This document shows, piece after piece, positions 1 through 5,310 of a stretch of DNA of 5,310 bases. How positions within the stretch are numbered: position 1 is the stretch's first letter; each line of letters opens with the position of its first letter. The stretch spans positions 1 through 5,310 of the forward strand of contig JBHBXR010000157.1 in the NCBI GenBank assembly GCA_041795785.1, written 5' to 3'. The DNA is from CAJPST01 sp041795785 (GTDB lineage: Bacteria; Pseudomonadota; Gammaproteobacteria; Enterobacterales; Pasteurellaceae). The position numbers and the translations under genes were made by a program. The notes beneath the pieces are model-generated. The model saw only the letters and a list, made by a program, of their open reading frames with translations, did not search any database and was not told the origin of the DNA.

Positions 1-25
1 AAAAAGACTAAAATAACAACACCCG

Positions 26-847
26 TTACGGTTGATTTACAGATTCTAAATCCAATACGACCAGCTCTTCAAACCCCCAAAAATGAATCACTTGGCGAAA
101 TTTATAGGCTAATTCAAAAGATTGCGTGCAAAAAATCAAATTTTTCGTGTTATTTTTCGACCGCACTTTAAGCGTTTCCAGCAAATATCGCACTCGTTTG
201 GCAATTGCGTAGCCGGGATCGAGAAAATACTTCACTTGTGGTAGGCAAAGCTGAATTTCGTTTTTAATGAGAGGGAAATGGGTACAACCCAACACTACTG
301 CGTCTAAATCGCTTAAATGTTGCCAAGGTTCGAGCTCGTTTTTCAATGCAATTAAATCGACCGAATGACCGTGTAATTTTGCTTCCGCAATCTCCACCAA
401 CTTGGTCGTGCCGATTTTTTCTACAATACACTCCGTGGCATAACGTTCAATTAAATCATTTACATAGGCGCGCTTTACCGTGCCTTTGGTTGCAAGCAGT
501 CCGATATGCTTAGTTTGCGATATCTCCGTGGCAGGTTTAATCGCGGGCACCGTCCCCACAATCGGAACGGAAAAATTCTCACGCAATGCAGGTAACACAA
601 CGGTACTCGCCGTATTACAGGCGATAACAATTAAATCAAGAGGATAATTTCTATTGATCGCATGACACACTTGCAACGTCCGTTCAATAATAGTCTCTTC
701 GCTTTTTTCCGAGTAGGGAAAAAACGCATTATCGAAACAATACAGATAATGACAATCGGGCAAAAGCCGCTTGACTTCGTTATAAACGCTGAATCCGCCG
801 ACGCCCGAGTCAAAAAAAAGAATGGTAGGTGTTGATTGAACAGTCAT
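26..847 (-). CDS. murI: Glutamate racemase MurI
   Basis: This cytoplasmic, cofactor-independent racemase interconverts L- and D-glutamate and supplies D-Glu for peptidoglycan precursors, which is usually an essential job. With ATG at 845-847 the protein has 273 residues, a normal family length. Visible motifs are DSGVGG at 13-18 (substrate-binding loop), DNAFFPYSEKSE at 39-50, the first catalytic cysteine in CNTAS (Cys77) and the second in GCTHFP (Cys188); the two cysteines are the family's acid/base pair. An upstream in-frame TTG at 851-853 would add two residues. I prefer the ATG because an AGCGGA sequence lies six bases before it and would touch the TTG. The gene follows ubiC after a 30-bp gap and is the last gene seen in the cluster. 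The C-terminal region around residues 226-237 (including LKVRSKNN) is a likely variable linker and carries an uptake signal. Function is confident from the motifs; only the exact start is uncertain. Confidence 0.96.
   Translation of the reverse strand: MTVQSTPTILFFDSGVGGFSVYNEVKRLLPDCHYLYCFDNAFFPYSEKSEETIIERTLQVCHAINRNYPLDLIVIACNTASTVVLPALRENFSVPIVGTVPAIKPATEISQTKHIGLLATKGTVKRAYVNDLIERYATECIVEKIGTTKLVEIAEAKLHGHSVDLIALKNELEPWQHLSDLDAVVLGCTHFPLIKNEIQLCLPQVKYFLDPGYAIAKRVRYLLETLKVRSKNNTKNLIFCTQSFELAYKFRQVIHFWGFEELVVLDLESVNQP
160..168 (-). repeat. DNA uptake signal core, in murI
   Basis: The plus strand reads ACCGCACTT, so AAGTGCGGT lies on the minus strand, the exact 9-base core of the Haemophilus-type uptake signal recognised in natural transformation. 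It encodes the KVR of LKVRSK near the C-terminus of MurI, in what is probably a variable linker. Confidence 0.9.
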
Positions 848-853
848 AATCAA

Positions 854-859
854 TCCGCT
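854..859 (-). promoter_or_regulatory. Probable ribosome binding site of murI
   Basis: The minus strand reads AGCGGA here, a weak Shine-Dalgarno match. It sits six bases upstream of ATG 845-847 but directly abuts the alternative TTG at 851-853, so it favours the ATG as the start of murI. The rest of the 848-877 gap between ubiC and murI is AT-rich, with no convincing hairpin or promoter. Confidence 0.45.
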
Positions 860-877
860 TAAATAATTTGCTAAATT

Positions 878-1375
878 CTACTTAGTTATCGGGCTATCCT
901 CAAGGAAAAGCTCACTGATCAATAAGGGCATTTGTCGAATCAAAAATAACGAACGACGGGCATATAATCCTGTCTTTTCATCCCGACTCCACTGAATTGT
1001 CCGTCTGCCGGGGGCTTGGCGAAACAACCACTCGCCAATCGGCATCGTACCGAGTTGTAACAATTCTTGATAATGTTCCGCTAATAGAGGAGAAATCAAC
1101 GTTCGCGCTTCCACCCAGGGCTTATCGTCGCCGTATAAAATCACTTCACGACACCAATATTGTCCTTGCGGCAAAAGTGCGGTCTCATTTTGATACGTTT
1201 TTTTTATCCATTTCTCCGACCGCACTTTTACTTCAAATTTCGTACAGCATTGTTTTAATTTCACTGTCAGTGAGCCTTGCCAAAACAACCAGTCTTTGAC
1301 GGTTTCGGATAACAATGTCACCTGTGAGGAATTTTCTTCTTGCCAGCGAAGACCGCTGAAAACCGAATCAGGCAT
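878..1375 (-). CDS. ubiC: Chorismate lyase (chorismate pyruvate-lyase) UbiC
   Basis: UbiC splits chorismate into 4-hydroxybenzoate and pyruvate, the first committed step of ubiquinone synthesis, in the cytoplasm. The product has 165 residues, the same length as E. coli UbiC as I recall it. It shares the family pattern: LLPQGQYWCREVIL (68-80), KPWVEART (85-92), LGTMPIGEWLF (108-118), GLYARRS (136-142) and a C-terminal PLLISELFL (150-158). Arg76 and Glu155 align with the E. coli ligand-binding residues Arg77 and Glu156. Two other contacts are conservatively changed: Leu36 replaces E. coli Met35 and Ile113 replaces Leu115. The ATG overlaps the end of recG by 8 bp and is preceded by a good GGGAG ribosome binding site. 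The usual partner ubiA is not adjacent; murI follows instead. Two uptake signals in inverted orientation lie inside the gene, around codons 49-67. Overall similarity is moderate but colinear along the whole protein, so the assignment is firm. Confidence 0.9.
   Translation of the reverse strand: MPDSVFSGLRWQEENSSQVTLLSETVKDWLFWQGSLTVKLKQCCTKFEVKVRSEKWIKKTYQNETALLPQGQYWCREVILYGDDKPWVEARTLISPLLAEHYQELLQLGTMPIGEWLFRQAPGRRTIQWSRDEKTGLYARRSLFLIRQMPLLISELFLEDSPITK
1175..1183 (+). repeat. DNA uptake signal core, in ubiC (copy 1 of an inverted pair)
   Basis: Exact AAGTGCGGT on the plus strand, followed by T-rich sequence as in the extended uptake signal consensus. On the coding strand it encodes part of ETALL just before the conserved LLPQ segment of UbiC. 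Confidence 0.9.
1219..1227 (-). repeat. DNA uptake signal core, in ubiC (copy 2 of an inverted pair)
   Basis: The plus strand reads ACCGCACTT, so the core is on the minus strand, facing the copy at 1175-1183. It encodes the KVR of VKVRSE, the same peptide signature as the murI copy. Confidence 0.9.
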
Positions 1376-1385
1376 TGCTGTAAAT

Positions 1386-1390
1386 CTCCC
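1386..1390 (-). promoter_or_regulatory. Ribosome binding site of ubiC
   Basis: The minus strand reads AAAGGGAGA, with GGGAG at these positions, about ten bases before the ATG at 1373-1375. The site lies within the last codons of recG. This supports the chosen ubiC start and suggests that ubiC can be translated independently, even if ribosomes leave recG early at the internal stop. Confidence 0.6.
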
Positions 1391-1700
1391 TTTGATTCAA
1401 CCAACGCTTAATCAAACTGTCCGCCACATTCGGATATTTCACAATTAATTCGCGCGCATAATGTTGTACCATCGGAATCATTTTACGATCGCGCATTAAA
1501 TTCGCCACTTTGAACTCCGCCATCCCCGTTTGTTTCGTTCCCAACACTTCGCCCGGTCCGCGGATTTCCAAATCTTTTTCCGAAATCACAAAACCGTCTT
1601 GGCTGTCACGCAACACTTGCAAGCGTTTCTGTGAAATTTTGCCTAACGGCGGTTTATACATTAATACGCAATAAGATGCCGTACTGCCGCGCCCGACCCG

Positions 1701-1703
1701 TCA
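1701..1703 (-). other. recG: Internal TGA stop codon replacing a conserved glycine of recG
   Basis: The minus strand reads CAA TTA CGC TGA CGG GTC GGG CGC GGC, encoding QLR-stop-RVGRG. RecG proteins have QLRGRVGRG here. One base explains the stop: GGA to TGA, which is plus-strand C to A at 1703. There is no frameshift, because the frame before and after is the same and the full-length codon count is correct. The stop is plainly present in the given sequence; whether it is biological cannot be told from sequence alone. Confidence 0.95.
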
Positions 1704-2728
1704 GCGTAATTGGTGCAGTTGCGACAAGCCCAGACGTTCCGCGTTTTCGATTATCATTAAACTGGCATTCGGTACGTCTACACCCACTTCAATCACGGTG
1801 GTCGCCACTAACAAATCCAATTCCGCCGCTTTAAAAGCCGCCATAATTTGTTGTTTTTCGGCGGGTTTCATTCGCCCATGCACTAAACCTATACGTAACT
1901 GCGGCAAGGCTTTACACAAATCTTCTGCGGTTGCTTCTGCGGCTTGCGCCTCCAACACTTCGCTTTCATCAATCAAAGTGCATACCCAATACGCTTGGCG
2001 TTTTTCTTGCGTACAGGCATGATGAACGCGGGCAACAATTTGCGCCCGACGCTCTTCCGACACCACCACCGTGCTAATCGGCGTTCTGCCCGGCGGCAAT
2101 TCGTCAATGATTGAGGTGTCCAAATCCGCATAGACCGTCATCGCTAAAGTACGCGGAATCGGGGTCGCCGTCATAATCAACTGATGAGGATAGAAGCCGG
2201 CTTTTTCGCCTTTTTCACGCAGTAACAAGCGCTGATGTACGCCGAAACGGTGCTGCTCGTCAATAATCACTAGCGCCAGATCTGCAAATTCCACCTCTTC
2301 TTGGAATAGCGCATGAGTGCCTACTACCATTTGTAGTGTACCGTTTTTTATTTTTTCCAATTCGCTTTGCCGTGCCTTTCCTTTTACTTTTCCCGCTAGC
2401 CAACCTACTTGAATTCCCAAAGGCGCAAACCAGCGACGAAAGTTCTCGGCATGTTGCTCCGCAAGAATTTCCGTCGGCGCCATCAACGCAACCTGTTTAG
2501 CGTTACCAATCGCCGTTAACGCCGCCAATGCGGCGACTAATGTTTTGCCGGAACCCACATCCCCTTGTACTAAACGCATCATCGGATAAGGGTTTGTCAG
2601 ATCTTTTTCAATATCAGCGACGACTCTGATTTGTGCATTGGTAGGATGAAAAGGCAATTGGGCTAAAAAGCGCTGTTTTAAATCCGATTGAACATACAAA
2701 GGCAACGCAGAAAACTGCTGCGTTCCTA

Positions 2729-2737
2729 ACCGCACTT
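2729..2737 (-). repeat. DNA uptake signal core, in recG
   Basis: The plus strand reads ACCGCACTT followed by TTT, so the exact core is on the minus strand. It encodes the KVR of MQKVRLG (RecG residues 236-242), between the wedge-side N-terminal part and the first helicase domain. Confidence 0.9.
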
Positions 2738-3407
2738 TTTGCATCGCGAGGTTATGCGCCAGCAATTCTTCAAAAATTAAACGCTGTTGTGCGGGATGCT
2801 TTCCTTGTTCCAACATTTCCAAGGAAATATCCGGTGGCGGGCGGTGTAAAAAGCGAATTGCTTCTTTTAAACTAAAAGGATGAGGATTAAATTCATCGGG
2901 TAAGATCTCGGCAATTTGAATTTTGTCCAATAATGCAAGCGCCTGATCGGTCAGCTTACGCAGTGACGTTTGTTTCAAGCCTTCCGTAGTGGAATAAATC
3001 GGCGTTAAATTTTCTTCTAAAATTAACGGGGCGTTATCGCGAATAATCTGATATTCGGGATGATGGATTTCCGCCATAAAACGACCGCGTTTGACCTCAC
3101 CGAACGCTTTGACTCGCGCACCGATTTGAAAACCGTTACGCATTCCGGCATTAAAATTAAAAAAGCGTAACGTGATTTTGGAAGTGCCGTCGGACAATGT
3201 AACGGTTAGAATCGGACGACGACCGAATTGTACGTCGCAAGTTTGTACAAAACCTTCAATCGTCGCATATTGTTCGGGACGTAAATCCGCGATGGGTGTA
3301 ATACGGGTGCGATCTTCATAACGGTTGGGCAGATGAAAAAGCAGATCTTGTAGATTATGAATACCGATACGACTAAGCTTTTCCGAAATTGCCGCGCCGA
3401 CACCGGA

Positions 3408-3416
3408 AAGTGCGGT
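3408..3416 (+). repeat. DNA uptake signal core, near the start of recG
   Basis: Exact AAGTGCGGT on the plus strand. On the coding strand it encodes TAL in VPLTALSGVG, residues 9-18 of RecG. Confidence 0.9.
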
Positions 3417-3454
3417 CAGCGGAACGGCATCTAATAACTGTACGGTCATTGCGG

Positions 3455-5310
3455 TTATTCATTGATATTACGTTCAACGGTAATCACGCCTGAAACCGTT
3501 TGAATTTTACGGATGATGGAAGCAAGGTGTTTCGTATCTTTGGCGGTGAGCGTAACACTAATTTGATACAAGCGCCCTTCTTGCTCTTCCGTCCAAATAC
3601 TCTGTACGTTACTGTTCGCCGCAGCAATGGCTGCCACTAAGTTGGCGAAAGTCCCTTGTTGATTAATAATATCTACACGCAACTCGGCGTCAAACTCGAC
3701 CGTATTCTCGCTTTGTTCCCATTCCACCGGCATATAATGATCCGGACTTTCATCACGATTATGCAAATTGGCACAAGATTCGTGATGAATCACCAAACCT
3801 TTCCCCGGGCTGGTATAAGCGACAATCGGATCGCCCGGAATCGGATGACAGCATTGTGCAAAAGAGGTTAACAAACCGCCCATTCCGTTAATGACCAAAC
3901 CGTTTTTAGTATTGTGTTCGCCGTCGGTATCAATTTCTATTGCCTCGCCCAATAGACGGTAAGCGATTACGCCGCTCATTTGATTACCCAAACCGATTTC
4001 CGCCAACAAATCGTCAAACGTATCTAATTTCAGTTCGCCGAGTAATAGCTGCATCTGATGCGGGTTCAGTTCTTCCAATTTTTTCGGTTCTAATGCGTTG
4101 ATTAATTGACGTTTACCCAGCGCCACCGCTTCATCACGACGTAAACTTTTCAAAGTCTGACGAATACGTGCGCGCGCTTTGCCGGTAACCACGAAATTCA
4201 GCCAGTTAGCATTAGGTCGTGCCGACGGTGACGTAATAATATCGACGGTTTGTCCTGATTTTAACGGTTGTGATAACGGATAAGGTTCGCGGTTTACTTT
4301 TGCGCCGACACAAGTCTGACCGACATCACTATGCACCGCATAAGCAAAATCCACTGCCGTTGCGCCGGCAGGCAGTTCCACAATACGTCCTTTCGGCGTG
4401 AATACATAAATTTCTTTTGAGAACAGATCCGATTTGACGCTTTCAATAAATTCAAAAGAGTTACCCGCACTTTGTTGCAATTCGATAATACTTTGCAACC
4501 ATTGCTGAGCGCGGATTTGCGTCGTGGTGCTGTCATTTTTGCCGCCTTGCTTATACGCCCAGTGCGCCGCGACACCCATTTCCGCCATTTGATCCATTTC
4601 TTCCGTGCGGATCTGCACTTCCACCGGCACGCCGTGCGGCCCGATCATAGAAGTATGCAAAGATTGATAGCCGTTGGCTTTCGGTACGGCAATATAATCC
4701 TTCACTTTCCCCGGACGCGGTTTATACAAACTGTGCATTTGCCCCAATACGCGGTAGCAAGTGTCCAAATCCTTCACCACCACACGAAACGCATAAATAT
4801 CCATAATTGATTGAAACTGCTGTTCTTTCAAACGCATTTTCTGATAAATGGAATACAAGGATTTTTCACGTCCGAATACGCGACCTTTGATATTCACATC
4901 ATTCAAGCGACCTTGAATTTCATGAATAATCCGTTGAATCATATCTTTACGGTTACCGCGCGCCACTTGAATAACTTTTTGCAATACGGAATAACGCTGC
5001 GGGTGCATTGCCTGAAAACCCAAATCTTCCAATTCGTTTTTCAAATGTTCAATGCCCAGACGATGAGCCAACGGGCTGTAAATTTCCAGGGTTTCTTTTG
5101 CAATACGACGACGTTTATCGGGACGTAACGAACCCAATGTCCGCATATTATGCGTGCGGTCTGCCAATTTGATTAAGACAACGCGAATATCTTTCGTCAT
5201 TGCCAAAATCATTTTGCGAAAACTTTCCGCTTGCGCTTCTTGACGGGTACGAAATTTTAATTTATCGAGTTTAGATACGCCTTCGACAATTTCCGCAACG
5301 CTCTGCCCGA
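3455..5310 (-). CDS. spoT: Bifunctional (p)ppGpp hydrolase/synthetase SpoT, 5' end outside the window
   Basis: SpoT hydrolyses (p)ppGpp to GDP/GTP plus pyrophosphate and weakly synthesises it, tuning the stringent response to carbon, fatty acid and other stresses. The window holds 617 codons plus TAA at 3455-3457. Alignment to E. coli SpoT from memory puts the first complete codon (5306-5308) near residue 90, so about 89 N-terminal residues, including the metal-binding HD pair, lie beyond 5310. Counting from that codon, the segment has the end of the HD hydrolase domain with LADRTHNMRT (49-58), the synthetase domain (about 147-252) with DIYAFRV (Asp170) and VEVQIRT (Glu230), a TGS domain with EIYVFTPKGRIVELPAGAT (about 299-317), a helical linker, a CCHPIPGDP zinc-finger-like segment (486-494) with HHES (508-511), and a C-terminal ACT domain (about 542-615). 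Asp170 and Glu230 correspond to E. coli Asp259 and Glu319, so synthetase function appears preserved. The ATG at 5210-5212 is internal, not the start. In E. coli trmH separates spoT from recG; here recG follows after 5 bp. Confidence 0.96.
   Translation of the reverse strand, partial: GQSVAEIVEGVSKLDKLKFRTRQEAQAESFRKMILAMTKDIRVVLIKLADRTHNMRTLGSLRPDKRRRIAKETLEIYSPLAHRLGIEHLKNELEDLGFQAMHPQRYSVLQKVIQVARGNRKDMIQRIIHEIQGRLNDVNIKGRVFGREKSLYSIYQKMRLKEQQFQSIMDIYAFRVVVKDLDTCYRVLGQMHSLYKPRPGKVKDYIAVPKANGYQSLHTSMIGPHGVPVEVQIRTEEMDQMAEMGVAAHWAYKQGGKNDSTTTQIRAQQWLQSIIELQQSAGNSFEFIESVKSDLFSKEIYVFTPKGRIVELPAGATAVDFAYAVHSDVGQTCVGAKVNREPYPLSQPLKSGQTVDIITSPSARPNANWLNFVVTGKARARIRQTLKSLRRDEAVALGKRQLINALEPKKLEELNPHQMQLLLGELKLDTFDDLLAEIGLGNQMSGVIAYRLLGEAIEIDTDGEHNTKNGLVINGMGGLLTSFAQCCHPIPGDPIVAYTSPGKGLVIHHESCANLHNRDESPDHYMPVEWEQSENTVEFDAELRVDIINQQGTFANLVAAIAAANSNVQSIWTEEQEGRLYQISVTLTAKDTKHLASIIRKIQTVSGVITVERNINE

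Larger units (their letters stand above)
1173..1229. repeat. Inverted repeat formed by two uptake signals inside ubiC
   Basis: The arms at 1173-1184 (AAAAGTGCGGTC) and 1218-1229 (GACCGCACTTTT) are perfect 12-base reverse complements separated by 33 bases. Transcribed from the minus strand they could pair as a stem with a large loop. In Pasteurellaceae such facing uptake signals often serve as intergenic terminators. Here the pair is within ubiC codons, the loop is long, and the stem is not followed by a long T-run on the coding strand, so a terminator role is unlikely. Confidence 0.8.
1368..3449 (-). pseudogene. recG: ATP-dependent DNA helicase RecG, interrupted by an in-frame TGA in motif VI
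   Basis: RecG is a monomeric superfamily 2 DNA translocase that remodels stalled forks, Holliday junctions and R-loops. From ATG 3447-3449 to TGA 1368-1370 the frame spans 693 codons plus stop, exactly the E. coli length, and ends in the typical ERYSNA-like tail (IYSNA). Visible parts are an N-terminal helical region, an OB-fold wedge around residues 62-130, Walker A GDVGSGKT (296-303), motif II DEQH (397-400), motif III TATP (427-430), GLVHGRMKP (521-529), motif V VATTVIEVGVDVP (548-560) and motif VI QLHQLR.RVGRG (577-588). Codon 583, normally Gly, is TGA. Translation would therefore stop after 582 residues, losing the rest of motif VI with its arginines and the C-terminal TRG region needed for coupling ATP hydrolysis to translocation. 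The remaining 110 codons are open and well conserved, so the lesion is recent or a sequence error. The start lies 5 bp after spoT with no clear Shine-Dalgarno sequence, so translational coupling is likely. Two uptake signals fall inside the gene. Confidence 0.93.

Noticed and set aside
1..25. Terminator after murI
   Set aside because: The minus strand ends in a short T-run at the window edge, but no stem precedes it within the visible 25 bases.
848..877. Promoter or hairpin between ubiC and murI
   Set aside because: The 30-base gap is AT-rich with only a 5-bp all-A/T inverted match; no -35/-10 pair can be supported.
1173..1229. Rho-independent terminator formed by the inverted uptake signals
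   Set aside because: The loop is 33 bases, the pair lies in the middle of a conserved gene, and no long T-run follows on the coding strand.
997..1299. Plus-strand open frame of about 100 codons antisense to ubiC
   Set aside because: No recognisable domain, no start signal, and fully opposite a conserved gene. The same applies to the other plus-strand frames at 1631-1834, 1798-2022, 3656-3871, 4472-4810 and 4811-5128.
1368..1661. A separate 97-residue gene
   Set aside because: It is the in-frame C-terminal part of recG following the internal stop. The ATG at 1659-1661 is an ordinary internal methionine with no ribosome binding site.
1701..1703. TGA read as selenocysteine or as glycine under an altered genetic code
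   Set aside because: I see no convincing SECIS-like hairpin just downstream, and this position is a conserved glycine rather than a redox site. TGA also ends recG at the proper family C-terminus (1368-1370), so TGA is a normal stop in this organism.
4464..4472. Sixth uptake signal in spoT (CCCGCACTT)
   Set aside because: It differs from the 9-base core at one end position, so it is only a near match. A weaker 7-of-9 match at 5152-5160 was also dismissed.
1..5310. Novel system, mobile element, CRISPR array, tRNA or riboswitch
   Set aside because: The window is almost fully covered by four recognised housekeeping genes, with no direct repeats, transposase, integrase or structured noncoding region visible.

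Overview
The window looks like ordinary chromosomal DNA from a member of the Pasteurellaceae (gammaproteobacteria). Two things point there. The proteins closely resemble Haemophilus-type and enterobacterial homologues. There are also five exact copies of the Haemophilus-type DNA uptake signal core AAGTGCGGT, and I found no copy of the alternative Actinobacillus pleuropneumoniae-type core ACAAGCGGT. Moderate base composition together with a retained ubiC would suit an Aggregatibacter- or Pasteurella-like genome, but the genus is a guess.

All genes lie on the minus strand, so transcription runs from the right edge to the left. The order is spoT (5' end cut off by the window edge at 5310, stop at 3455), recG (3449 to 1368), ubiC (1375 to 878) and murI (847 to 26). 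Spacing is tight: 5 bp between spoT and recG, an 8-bp overlap between recG and ubiC, and 30 bp between ubiC and murI. This suggests one co-transcribed unit. I see no convincing promoter or terminator inside the window, and no stretch over 300 bases lacks a gene.

The products are functionally diverse housekeeping proteins: ppGpp hydrolysis and synthesis (SpoT), replication-fork and recombination-intermediate remodelling (RecG), the first committed step of ubiquinone synthesis (UbiC) and D-glutamate supply for peptidoglycan (MurI).

The one striking feature is an in-frame TGA at 1701-1703. It replaces the conserved glycine of helicase motif VI in recG (codon 583 of 693). The frame on both sides is intact and matches the full RecG length, so this is either a very recent nonsense mutation or a single-base sequence error. 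A secondary curiosity is a pair of uptake signals in inverted orientation inside the ubiC coding region, where they shape the encoded peptide. I found no evidence of a novel biological system, mobile element, CRISPR array or RNA gene.
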